Part shown: one piece after another, positions 20,703 through 31,711 of the stretch
How the letters are laid out: each line of letters begins with the position of its first letter
Numbering within the stretch: the stretch's first letter is position 1
Source of the DNA: Plectrocnemia conspersa
Taxonomy: Eukaryota; Arthropoda; Insecta; Trichoptera; Polycentropodidae
Direction of reading: 5' to 3'
Length of the DNA: 64,000 bases
NCBI GenBank assembly: GCA_009617715.1
Contig: VTFK01000051.1
Span: 67,001 to 131,000, forward strand
The notes under the pieces: generated by a model
Told to the model about the DNA's origin: nothing
The model's input: the letters and a program-made list of their open reading frames with translations, nothing else
Database searches by the model: none
Position numbers and translations under genes: made by a program

Positions 20703-22562
20703 TACCGTCTTTTTCCGAAAATAAGACATCCTCCGAAAATAAGCCCTAGCGTGATTTTCAGGAGTTTTTGGAATATAAGCCCTCCCCCGAAAATAAGCCC
20801 TAGTTAAAATAATGTGAAAAAAAAATCGTTAAAAAATGCTGTTGATTTATTAAGTATGTTTAGCTGCCCTAATACCTACTCGTATTTCAGAGAAATGTTT
20901 GAAACAAAATATTCCGAGAAATTCATTGTTTACCTCTACAGTTCATTTTAAGCAATGCACCAGCACCTGTCAAAATTAATTCTAGGAATTTATCTTAAAA
21001 ATACAACTAAGGCAGCAGTATGCATTGTGCGACAGTGCAGGTATAACACTTGTTCATCAGTCTTGTAAGTCTGATTATTTCCTCATACGTAATTTTATTT
21101 TTTATAAAGTGAATAATTTTTATCCTGTTAAAATGAGTACAAAACGAAAGAGCTATTCCGTCGAGTACAAAAGGGAATCGTGGAAGACTCAGGGTGTATA
21201 TATTGTAACCTTCTGTAAAGAGAAGATGCTGGATCTCCGTATGGTTCGCAAATGGCGTGCAGACTACGATAACCTGTGTCAACTGGTGGGCCAAGGAAAT
21301 GAGAAAAAACGCAGAGTTGGATCAGGTCGGCAGCCGTTATTTTCTGAGTTGGAAGAATGCATCTGGGAATGGATTGCCGACAGAGAGCAATGGCTTTGGT
21401 TGTGCGCAGGGCTGATATTCAAAAGTTTGCTCTTGAAACAGCAATTGAATTTAATATATCCACAGAAGAATTTAAAGCATCGTCACACTGGATGGACAAC
21501 TTCCTTCAACGACATGAACTGTCTCTAAGGAGATCAACAACAATGTTTAAGCTGGAAGACAATGAAGTTGTTAAACGCGCACTTGCGTTTAAGCTTTTGT
21601 TGATGGCATCGATTTTTCGAAATACCAACTCTCAACATGCTTGCTATGGATGAGACCGCGGTATTCCTAGGCCAAGGAGTTCAAACGACGGTTCACCACA
21701 AGGCTTTCTCGTCAATTTACGTTCCTTCTACCGGTTACGATAGTGCACGTGTTACCTGTATTTTGGCGATTCGTCTAGATGGCAAGAAAGTATCGCCATT
21801 TTAATCACTAAAGGTAAAAAGACCAGATTAAACGCATTTCAGGAATTTATGTCATTGAAAGTGAAAAAGCCTGATGCACCCAAGCAGTTATAAGAAAGTG
21901 GGTTGATTATATTGCCACCACTGTTGAGGGGTCAAAATAGAGGTTTACTAGTTTGGGATTCAGCCAGTACTCACCGCGCTAAAAAAACATGAAAAACTTT
22001 CTTTGCTGAGAGGAAGATTGATCAAATAATGATTCCGGCAGGAATGACTGTTTACCTCCAGACTTGACATTGCAATAAACAAGCCATTCAAGGATCATTT
22101 GAGGATGGAAATCAATGAATATATTGAAAACAGAATGGTGAGAAATCATCGAGGTAATTTTTGTAAAACCAGCTTTACAAGAAGTTGTGAATTGGGTAAA
22201 AAAAAATTCATGGGACAAAAAAATTGTTTTGTGTTTCCAATGCACTACGAACAGGCTACTTAGACAAGAAGTATTCATTTAACGACATGAGAGATTCGGA
22301 CCAATGATTTAACAGGAAATGAATTTGGAAGAAAATCAGAACAGAATTCAGAATTTGATCATTTATGACGATGTTCCAGAAGAAGATGACATGACTGTAA
22401 TTAAATAAATTTAAATTTCTGTATTCTGTGTAAAATAAATAAATATTAAATAAAAATATATAAATATACTTTTTTATTTTGCCCCCCCCGAAAATAAGCC
22501 CTAGCGCGTATTTTGGACCAAAAGAAAGTAAGACAGTGTCTTATTTTCGGAAAAAGACGGTA
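20703..22562 (+). mobile_element. Pogo/Tigger (Tc1-mariner superfamily) transposon, full length, inactive
   Basis: The body runs 20705-22560 (1,856 bp) with TA on both sides (20703-20704 and 22561-22562). The terminal repeats begin CCGTCTTTTTCCGAAAATAA on both strands and agree over 24 bases (through GACA). Subterminal direct copies of CCGAAAATAAGCCCTAG occur at both ends and are likely transposase binding sites. A degenerate transposase occupies the centre. The TA duplication and DDD-type transposase identify a pogo-like member of Tc1/mariner. Near-identical TIRs beside a broken gene suggest fairly recent insertion followed by decay. Confidence 0.9.
21133..22280 (+). pseudogene. Pogo/Tigger-like transposase, several frameshifts
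   Basis: ATG at 21133 opens MSTKRKSYSVEYKRE, a lysine-rich helix-turn-helix start. A CENP-B-type region follows (RKWRADYDNL, then SHWMDNFLQRH in the next frame). Catalytic blocks are visible but in different frames: AMDETAVF at about 21645 (first Asp), GLLVWDSASTHRA at about 21945 (second Asp) and LDIAINKPFKDH at about 22065 (third Asp). At least three frame changes (about 21390, 21630 and 21790) and in-frame stops break it. In intact relatives the protein cuts and pastes the element at TA sites. This copy cannot. Confidence 0.85.
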
Positions 22563-22771
22563 TGCGCAATCGTGAAGTTTTTATGCGTTTGCAATAATTC
22601 ATACTTGACACACATGCCATATAAAGTATATATTTGCTTTTTTATGCTTCTCTAACATATTTGTGTCGTTGGAAAATTTGCACATTTATCGTGCCTTTCC
22701 GCAATTTACTCCGTTTAATTCTACGTGCCAATTAAACTAAGTGGCATAGGTAGGTGAGGTGTTAATTGGCA

Positions 22772-22799
22772 GCAGTGGGGTGAAAAAAAACCCCACTGC
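22772..22799. repeat. Perfect 9-bp hairpin
   Basis: GCAGTGGGG and CCCCACTGC flank a 10-nt A-rich loop. It is a short dyad of unknown role just outside the pogo element. Confidence 0.6.
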
Positions 22800-24172
22800 A
22801 TTACTATGCACTGTGTGATAATAATACGTATGTGAAGAATCTCTTGGCGATGGATTGTTTCGAGTGTTATTCTTAGGAATTTGGATTATTCACCAAACGA
22901 AAATATTTCACTGAGTAGTTTTGACAACAGACACGCGGCTCGTAAAAATATTTTCGTTTCAATTGTGATTGGTTGATTTGTTGGCATTATTAATAAATAT
23001 ACTGGTATTTCAATCATAATATTTTTAATTAAATTTTTTACTGTATTAGTGACCGACAGTATATTCAATATTACTTATTTCTATTGAGATAGTAATCGCC
23101 TTGTCTTATAATAATATTATAATCTATCTTCCAAGCGATGCCACAAATCCATCCAGCGTTTTGTGATCGTCGTCTTCAAGAATACCACAATATAACTTAT
23201 TTGGTAAAGAATGTATGTAGCGCTATCACTGCTATGAATTGTGTAGCACATGTGTGATATTAAGTCGCTTATAGATAAAATCAGAAAAATGTAGCAACTG
23301 ACTATTAACGATAGAATATACAATAACATGGACTAAAAAACTGATACAATATTTCAGTATTTAATTACATAAAAAACAGATTTTCATGCCAGCATTTAAG
23401 CTGAACTATAATTGAAACCTAATTGGCACACATCAGCAGCTTTTATGGTAGTGCATGAGAACAACATCAACCATTATGTTGGTCAAAAAAGCGTAAAAAA
23501 AAATGTCACCGATTGTGTTGTCACAATACCTAATCGCAGGAGATGGTAGTTACCTAGTTGTAACGCTTTGAATTAACATCTGTCATGTTACAACAGAAGA
23601 CAATTCACTGTATTCACTAGGAGCGTCTATCAGATAAATAAGCTTTGTGTTTTCATTACAGAACTTTTAAACACAGTAACTTCATACTCAAAAGTCTTGT
23701 TCTATACATTTTTAGTAATCATGGAGCTCTATACGGCGCAACACCGAGATTTTATTTTTGAGCATATTTTTAAGAACTTTTTTTTTATGTTATTATTGAA
23801 TTACAATCATAAGATGGACATAAAAAAGCTAAATAAAAACGATGTTGCGGTATGCGCGACGATTTCAATCGCAAATTGCGAGAGTGATATTGAAAATGAC
23901 ATTGCGAAAAGACAGAAAGACGCAGTCATTTTCCAATATAATAATTACTAATAAAATTTAAACGGAACATTATGCGCAATTTTTTTTTAAAAATCGAGCG
24001 CGAATGTATTATGTATTATGTATGAGTGTATAATGAAAAGCAATAATAAATAAATAAAATGCGAACAATATATACAAAAAAATCTCAATTTAAAATCATT
24101 TTATTTAATAATTATTAATTTTAACAAACGTAACTCTTGCATGTCATGTATGAATACTGTCGTGTTACATAA
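22800..24172. other. No gene seen
   Basis: AT-rich. Small frames at 22886-23068 and 23117-23329 (minus) and 23697-23951 (+) show no domains. No repeat family recognised. Confidence 0.35.
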
Positions 24173-24276
24173 CAAATTTGACAGTTGCGAAACGTCCATT
24201 TGCTGTTCAAACCCAAACCTAAGCTAAACGAATATAATAACGGTACAATTTATGTTATGTTTGGGTTTGAACAGCA
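24173..24276. repeat. Family H: 18-bp perfect inverted repeat
   Basis: TGCTGTTCAAACCCAAAC (24201-24218) and its exact reverse complement (24259-24276) are 40 bp apart. The outer segment GACAGTTGCGAAACGTCCAT is shared with 16436-16483. Probably the end of a small foldback element. Confidence 0.6.
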
Positions 24277-24706
24277 CAACTCATGGTTTTTGAGCGTGGT
24301 ATTATCTAATTTTAAAAAAATAGGCATAAAAGCACAATGAATGACATACACAGACTAATTAAAATCATTAGAAAACATAGACATGATAAAAATATCATTG
24401 TCGAAAAAATAATATTTTATTAAAACTATAGTTGTAGGGTATCCTACATACTTTTCCAGTAGAAAGCAACAATGTGTTTAATAAACAGATCATATTTACA
24501 ATGCTTAAGAACGACGTAAAAAATGAGTGCGACAAAATTTCAAAGACCATAAATATGAATCATCATAACTAAAAGTTTTTAACCGTTTGATATCATGAGC
24601 ACTGAGTATTTTACTATAGGCAGTGTTTCGTTTAATCATAGTTCATCTATGTGGTTTTCTATCGTCGCCGGGAAGCGACCACAATGGTTTCGTTTATAAA
24701 AGGCCA
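24277..24706. other. No gene seen
   Basis: AT-rich DNA between the family H repeat and the hairpin cluster. Nothing recognised. Confidence 0.35.
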
Positions 24707-24742
24707 CTCGGTATAATACACATGTATGTGTATTATACCGAG
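24707..24742. repeat. Perfect 17-bp palindromic hairpin
   Basis: CTCGGTATAATACACAT and ATGTGTATTATACCGAG are exact reverse complements with a 2-nt centre. A perfect 34-base stem in otherwise diverged DNA is unlikely by chance. It could be a cruciform, a binding dyad or part of a foldback element. Confidence 0.8.
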
Positions 24743-24745
24743 CAT

Positions 24746-24807
24746 CCAGCTCCTTGATACACTGACATTGCACATTGATCTGTTTAATGTCAGCTACGAG
24801 GAGCTGG
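24746..24807. ncRNA. Nested stem-loop, pre-miRNA-sized (candidate)
   Basis: The outer stem is CCAGCTCCT/AGGAGCTGG (24746-24754, 24799-24807) and the inner stem is TGACATT/AATGTCA (24763-24769, 24786-24792), with short internal loops and a 16-nt apical loop. At 62 nt it is the size of a small precursor hairpin. Transcription is not shown, and the arms do not pair continuously as well as a typical miRNA. It could instead belong to a miniature transposon together with its neighbours. Confidence 0.25.
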
Positions 24808-24894
24808 TCCGGTTCGTATTATTTATTTTGATATTTTATGATTTTTTTTTATATGTATTATTTTATGTATTGAAATAATATAATTATTGATTTC

Positions 24895-24938
24895 GACCAT
24901 CGTGACGCATTGGGATAACTTGTTGGGTTACGATGGTC
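24895..24938. repeat. 12-bp stem, 20-nt loop
   Basis: GACCATCGTGAC pairs with GTTACGATGGTC with one G-T. It is the third stable dyad within 240 bp. Confidence 0.55.
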
Positions 24939-27401
24939 TTTTGTCATTAAATTATAACCACAAACATTTTTTTATATTCTTATTTTTTGATCTGTATGTC
25001 TGTAAAATTATTTATATTATTGAAATAAATATATTAAAAAATATATTGGACCAGACCGCCTGCTACAACTTGGATTCTTCCGCACTCGACATCGCCGCCC
25101 GATACTGATTCCGTAACAAAGTACATAGCAACGATTTACCATTAAGTAGTCTTTAGACATGTAACAAATAAATCGAATTAGCATCCAAATTAATCGTCAG
25201 AAAATAGCGCTTGTAACAGCATTCAATCGAATTTGCAATACTTTCACTGCGGAACTTTGTACGCATCTCGGTATATAAAAATGTCGGCGTGAAAAACGAC
25301 ATTCTATCTCTTAACGACATTCAAATTAAAGAGATGCAATTAGCATTTCAAAAACCCGACCGACAAGATAAAAAAAACTGGCACTCGGAACGATTTCACT
25401 TTACGCAAAGCGACACGTGAATGTGTTACCATCAATACGTAAACAAATAATAAAATAATCCTCCGAGAGGGTTAAAACGTCAGTAAGTCAAATTGTTGAT
25501 TGGATATAATATTTACTTGAAATAAGACGATTATGAATATGAAATATTTTTAGAATATTACCATTCTAGTGCCATGGAACAACCGGCTTGTTTCACGTTA
25601 CATAAAACGGTTTTACTTTCAAATTCAATATTCGGATCGTTTTCCCTGCGATTTATTCTAAAAGCGAAAACGTCATACGTTTATACTATAAATAATGTAA
25701 ACATTTCTATCGAATGTAAATCACAGAAATAGCATCACGTCATTTTTAAGTTATTCTCTAAGAGCGTGTGTGTGTTTATATTATTAAAAATTTCACATGA
25801 AAAACGTTAAGCACATCACGATGTTTTAAAATTATATATAATACGGGATGATGCAACAGCGAATTCCGTAGAAATAAGATTTTTTTCTCTCGACTAAACC
25901 ACAAGAACGCTCGAGGCATAGATAGGCATGTACTTCTTTTACTGTTCAAAAAAGTTAATTTTGTTTCAATTCAATACATTTTTCCTATAAATACTAAACC
26001 ATTGATTATTTAATATAACATAGGTTTTGATATTAAGGACGTCGTTCCTTTCCTGTGATGTGCAGTGAGTGTACATGGCATCGAATTATGCGAATATCTC
26101 CAAATGTTTTTTTTGCACCATAATCATATTTTATCAGAAAGTTTATTATTACGAGTAAAAATTGTTGTATTTAATAAAAATATACAGTATATTATTATTA
26201 TACATAGATATACTATATTTTTTATGTATTTGTACAGGGATATAACCAGAATATTTCCAGATGGTCTTATTCAGGAATATAGAATCACTAACTGTGATTT
26301 CTGAATCGAGTATAGTTTCAAAACCCTTCACGAAAATCACGTTGCTTCTATTTAAAACATGTAGAAATACAGAAAACTATTCACGTGGCCAAATATGTCC
26401 ATTTCCCTTTTTATTAATAAAAATAAAAATGCCATAAAACTGCGAAATATTACGACGCTCGTAAAAATAGTAGATAAAGATTGACAATCACCGTTATGAA
26501 GTCCACCTGCGATAATCGTCTTGTAATTCGCAATAGCGTTGAATTATTTTAAAACAATGGATACGTAGGCAGTATGAAGCTTGATTAGCTACGAGAATGT
26601 TAAAATTTTATCTGCAATACCTTTAAAAATACCAAGGGAACGTGTTACGAATGTTGTGATGAATCATAACTTCAAATTGGCCGCGAGGAACACACCCACA
26701 CTCGGCACAGGGTCAAACGAGTGAAGATCGCCATCTAACAGAGATCTGCAGATGGCTATTGCTCATTTAGATAGTTAGAACATATTAAAACTGGCGTAAA
26801 AAACATACAAACACTAATCAACTGAGAAGAAGTTATATATTTAAGCAAAAATCATCGCGTGCCAAATCTGGCACGTGAGAGATTTTTGTCGCCGCGCTGA
26901 AAATTCAATGAATCTACAATAAAACGAGAGGTAAAAATGGCACAGTGATAGTATCAGTGAATTAATTTAAGAAATTTGGCAACCAGATGTGTAAATTATT
27001 TTAAGGAAGAGCTAACCTTAATGAAGGAAAAATTAAAAAGCAGATTAGAGATTCTGCAGAATATTTTTATATTCTAAAAAAGAACATGTTAATTAGTCAA
27101 AAAACTTTTTCTATCACCATATGACAAATAATAAAAATAGGATATGTATAACGTAACTAACCATAAAATACAAATTCCCATATGAATTAAATCTTAAATT
27201 TTTGCCCTGTGATTGGTCTGTTATTTTTTAACTACCCGAATGTCTTGAATCTTTTAAATATTTGGACAAATTTGTGTGAATTATGATACTATTTTAATGA
27301 TTTTAACGTATCAATGATAATTGTATGTAGTATTTATAAAAATATAATAATATTTTATTTTAAATTAAAAGCATGGCATTTAAAATAAGGTGCAAGGATG
27401 A
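24939..27401. other. No gene seen
   Basis: Mixed AT-rich DNA. GC-richer unique patches lie at about 25080-25450 and 26640-26930, the latter with a GTGCCA/TGGCAC dyad near 26858-26873. A short plus frame near 26970-27060 (containing YFKEELTLMKEKLKS) is protein-like but unassignable. Confidence 0.3.
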
Positions 27402-27440
27402 ATGGGCGTACATGTACGCCCATACCAATCGAAGGGTTAA
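27402..27440. mobile_element. PiggyBac-like end with 22-bp perfect palindrome
   Basis: ATGGGCGTACATGTACGCCCAT (positions 27402-27423) is a perfect palindrome. It is followed by 13 nt ending AAGGG and then TTAA (27437-27440). The element at 38761 has the mirror layout: TTAA, 13 nt starting CCCTTTAAG, then a 22-bp palindrome. The opposite end of this copy was not found, so it may be truncated. Confidence 0.55.
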
Positions 27441-28560
27441 AAATATAAATTTATTAGCTTATAAAGAATACCACAAATGTATACAAATAAAAACTGATAT
27501 TAAAACTAATATATATTTCACACATAAAAAATAAGCATTTATTATAAAAAAATATGTTCCTTCTAGGCAATAATCGCTACCCAGCAACAAACTTTTTTTT
27601 TGCTTTATTTTTATTTAATTATTTTTTAGGCTTAATAGTGTCGCTTTGCTCCTACCATTATGATACGTTTGATATTAAAATGTGACATCTACTAAACAGA
27701 AAATAATCATGAAAAAAGCGTCTGTAATATAATTAAGTGTAAATGTACGTACTTTTCAGCATGAAATAAATAAGCGCTTTTTTATACAGATGGAAATTTT
27801 TGAGTCTTTATTAAGAGGTTTTGATTCCATTAAATTCAAAGACAGTGTAATTTTGGTTGTCACCGAGCGCAAGAACCACGCACTACAGAGGGCCTGACGT
27901 CGGGGCTTTCGCCCTTGGCCGGTCAAACCGAAATCACGACTAAAAAATAGTGGAAGGATGAAGAGGTTGTGTATCATATATTTATGACAAAATCTGATTC
28001 ATAGTTGAAAGCAAAGAGCTGAATAATGCATTAATGGACGTTTTTCGGCTGCAACGAATGGCTATATATATCATGTAGGTGAAGCGATGCCTTTAATTGA
28101 CAGATCACTATGAAAATCTATCTATTATTCACTGTCAAATATCATAAAAAGAGCTGTAACAAACTGAGGAAACAACTAAATCTTACTGAAGTCCGAAAAA
28201 CGTTGTTCAAACTATATTTGTGAACTTGCAAGCAATTGATGTTAGACTTTTGCTGCTCATTAAAAAACACAACTATTACTGGTAGCACTACGTTAAAACG
28301 ACGGACTACTCATTTAACGTTTTTCTATATAAAGCAGAAGATTTCCGTACTAGAAATTAATCGAGTGTTTGAAACAAGTGTTGTAAAAGAACACGAGACT
28401 TAGCTCGGGTAATTATTTTATTTTAATAACACGTTTTATTACTTTGTTAAATTTAATATACTTTGCACAGTCATGGATAATGATTAATGCAACAGTAAGA
28501 AAGCAATTTTGCGGTGTAAAGCGATAAAACCCTTATTTATAACAATAAAAACTGGAGCAC
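27441..28560. other. No gene seen
   Basis: AT-rich. The small frame at 27756-27977 (minus) shows no domain. Confidence 0.35.
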
Positions 28561-28564
28561 AACT

Positions 28565-29140
28565 ATGGTTCACAATTATTCGTAGTTTTCAATTCATTGA
28601 ATAAAAAAATTGATGAAGTGTTACATATTATATTCATAATTTTTTTCTTGGTTTTTACTGATATTATTTTATTTAATCAATTAAATAGTAAAATATAATT
28701 TAATTAAAAAATAATTTTTGGTTCATAATAATTATTTTAATTTTTTATTAATTACTTTCATAATTATAAAATATGATCAGTGAGGGCATCAAAAGGAAAA
28801 TTTTAAACATTTTAAATAGATAATTTTATCGATTTCATTGTATATACAATAGCTAATAATGTTTGGAACGAATTTGATAAACATAAAGAGGCGTTTGTTT
28901 TGTGTGGATTTGCATACAAATTAAAAAACGATCGACTTATTGAATTGATAGAAATAAAAGCTTGAATCAACAAATACAAAAACGTAACATGAACTTCATT
29001 GAAATTTGCGACGCACACCTGTTTTTCAGATAAGCGCTAAACGATAATATATTGTGGACCTTTACAATATTTTGTTCCATCAACGAACGAATTCTGCGAA
29101 TTTCGGTCATAGTAGATATGACCGATAAACATTCTAGTCA
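28565..29140 (+). repeat. Family B, copy 2
   Basis: Carries ATTATTCGTAGTTTTCAATT, ATACAATAGCTAATAATG, TTTGGAACGAATTTGATAAA, GCGACGCACACCTGTTTTTC, AGATAAGCGCTAAACGATAA and TCAACGAACGAATTCTGCGA, shared with 30540-31195 and 36640-37420. No protein. Confidence 0.65.
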
Positions 29141-29423
29141 CAAATCTGACACAAGTTAACGATACAACGTGTAAAACATTTTTTTAATCACAGAACCTCT
29201 TAATAATAAAAAGTAAGATTAACTCGTATAATGTATGTACATAATTCGACTTTGTACTTATAATACAAATTTTTAGAAACAAGCTTCTTATCAAACTATA
29301 GTCCATCTAGCATGAATATTTTTATATAAAATTTATTAAGATTGGAATACTAAGAACTTCTACGCTTTATCTCAGCGCACAATGCAGAATTTATCTAAAC
29401 CAACCTGCCATTGTCTTTTAGCA
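29141..29423. other. No gene seen
   Basis: AT-rich spacer between family B copy 2 and the exon-like frame. Confidence 0.35.
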
Positions 29424-29811
29424 TTATTTTACACCACACACTATCATCATAAAATATAAAATCATTCCGAGCGATAGCGGATTTTGACTCATTGTATTCC
29501 AAAAATCTTCACTCTTCCAGCTCCACAGAAAAATTAACATATCAACAATTTCTACGGCCTTGCGTGGGGATTGTATAATACCAAATAACAGCATCTTAAG
29601 ATATCTCGTGCCCGTTATTGGCCCGATCAATGGCGACCGAACGAGAAAACCACCGGCGGTGACCTTGGCGTACATTCGTAGTATCTGTAGTAAGTAGATC
29701 TTCTTGTTTTTTTCGTCTTCAACTTCTTCGACTACCACTCGAGGTGAAGAATTCGGTAAGAAGACAATTTTGTCGCCGGCGGACAATCTCAAAGGAACGC
29801 ACTAATTGATG
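29424..29811 (-). CDS. Exon-like open frame, possible membrane protein (uncharacterised)
   Basis: On the minus strand an acceptor-like CATCAATTAG precedes a stop-free frame of about 125 codons. It starts CVPLRLSAGDKIVFLPNSS and passes an acidic VVEEVEDEKNKK stretch. Three hydrophobic runs follow: one around LKMLLFGII, then VDMLIFLW, then a C-terminal LGMILYFMMIVCGV before the stop. There is no in-frame ATG at the beginning (the frame starts after TAG), so it is either an internal or last exon, or chance. GC content is clearly above the flanks and codon use looks ordinary. No family is recognised. It lies on the same strand as the left-edge gene but has no compositional similarity to it. Confidence 0.3.
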
Positions 29812-30539
29812 CGATCTTGAACCTCACTTGAGCCGAGCGATTTCGTGTGATGATACGGAAAAAACTGTGGTTTATGGTTGTGAAAATATTGCTGTATATA
29901 TAATAAATGTGTGTATGTTGACCTCACGGATGTTTTTAAATGTCAATGTACATATAAGGCATGTCTTGATGTTTATAAGTAAATATGTGTTACAATGATT
30001 GTGGCATTGTTTCCTGTGTGGTGATTGTGTTATCTTTGATTAAATCGCATTGTTAAATTAAAAAAATATGGTTAAGTAATATCGCACTTATAAATCTTCT
30101 AACTTATTAACCCCCCCGTTTCTGAATATATTGCAAATTAATCCCAAACAATCTTTGTAATACAGAGATCATATCACAAAAAATAAAATATAGCTAGACG
30201 TTAAATTATTCATCTGATATTTAATTAGCTTCTATTGTCACTTACGGTGTGATATCCGCATCATCCTTAAGTAACTCAATTAACATCATGTACTCAAGAA
30301 TGAATTTTAAATTGTTAAAGTATTTTAATAACACCGATTCGAAACCAATCTGCAAGACCACCTGACTAAAATATGCAACATATCATATTTTATTGAAAAT
30401 TTATTATATATGGCTTCATAAATTCCTTATTTTCATAATGTTGCATATTTGCAACATACTGTTTGTAATAGTTCGAAGATTTGCAATATATACAAATCTT
30501 TGAATCATAAAACAACAATGACAAAAACGTATAAAGGTT
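29812..30539. other. No gene seen
   Basis: AT-rich. A small minus frame (30390-30674) overlaps the edge of family B and is a chance frame. Confidence 0.35.
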
Positions 30540-31195
30540 GTGCCTTTTCAGTATTTTGTTTCGTTCAACGAACGAATTCTGCAAATTTCGGTCATAATAG
30601 ATACGGCCGATAAATATATCGAATTTATTGTATATAGAATAGCTAATAATATTTAGAACGAATTTGATATGCATAAAGATCGGATCTTTATCGGAGTTTG
30701 TTTTGTGCGGATTCGCATATAAATTAAAAAACTACAAATGAATTAAACCCCATAGAATTATTTAACTGATTGAAATAAAATCTTTGCGTCTTGAAACAAA
30801 TGCAAATAAAAATTTACGACGCACACCTGTTTTTCAGATAAGCGCTAAACGATAATAAAGGGTGGGCCTTTCCAACATTTTGTATCTTTCAACAAATGAA
30901 TTCTGCAAATTCGGTCATAGTACACACGGTCACAAGCATTCTATTCAGAAATGTTTTTTAAAAAAGTATTTTTGTTGTAGAGAAGAAGCGTCGCATTGTC
31001 TCACATTTCGAAACATAAAGGTCATGGATTTTAGAGCGGCACTAGTCACTCAGGTATAATGAGAGAAAAAATAACTACCTGTGTAGCTCAAGTATACAAT
31101 TTTTTTTCAAATTTCATTTGAGATAGTATAACCGAATATCCGTATAGTTAAAAATTGGGCGCATAATTCGACTAATTGATTAAGAACCCTAACTA
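30540..31195 (+). repeat. Family B, copy 3
   Basis: Contains two copies of the TTTCGTTCAACGAACGAATT-type block (about 30560 and 30880) around the AGCTAATAATATTTAGAACG segment. GACGCACACCTGTTTTTCAG, CACTAGTCACTCAGGTATAA and an end reading ACTAATTGATTAAGAACCCT follow. The last is the reverse of the TAGGGTTCTCAATTATTCG terminus, so this copy shows the right end. It is internally rearranged. Confidence 0.65.
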
Positions 31196-31385
31196 TTACA
31201 CTAATAATTTTCAGGTAAATCACTTCTGCCTAAACCATAAGGTGTATGAGGCCTATTTATATACATTCATTTAGATTTTGTTATGGGCATAACTTGGCGG
31301 CACTCTGGTAGCACTGGCGTGACGGATTCTTTTGACTGGCAGCATCAGGCGCGTAGCTGCGCCTATGATACAATTTGTCAATGTT

Positions 31386-31711
31386 TTGCCAAAAGAAGGA
31401 GAATGTTTGAAGTCTCTCCGTGATCAATTCACTAGTTTGTTAGAGTCAAAGTTGAAGGAAGGCATTTTTGTTGGAACTGACATTTAAAAAATTCTAAATA
31501 AAAATGAAAAAAGTAAGAAAGAGGCGTGGAAAGCATTTAAAGTTGATGTAACCAGCTTTCATGGAAATAAAAATCAAACTATAAATATATTGTTCAAGAT
31601 ATATTGAAAAAAATTCGAGATCTTGGGCTGTGACATGAGTTTAAAAATACATTTCCTCTATTCATATCTGGACTACAAACCAGATTATTTGGGTGAAGTA
31701 AGCGATTTTAT
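31386..31711 (+). pseudogene. Relic of a repetitive insect gene of unknown function
   Basis: Frames in order read LPKEGECLKSLRDQFTSLL, then ESKLKEGIFVGTDI, then EAWKAFKVDVTSFHGNKN and, in a new frame, MSLKIHFLYSYLDYKPDYLG. The order and phrases (KLKEGIFVG, W.aF..V...F.GN, MSLK.HFL.S.LD) recall a multi-copy uncharacterised protein common in insect genomes and usually associated with mobile elements. A stop after GTDI and a frameshift near 31590 break it. Upstream (31280-31380) is GC-richer and may be its 5' portion. The assignment is by remembered motif pattern only. Confidence 0.5.
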
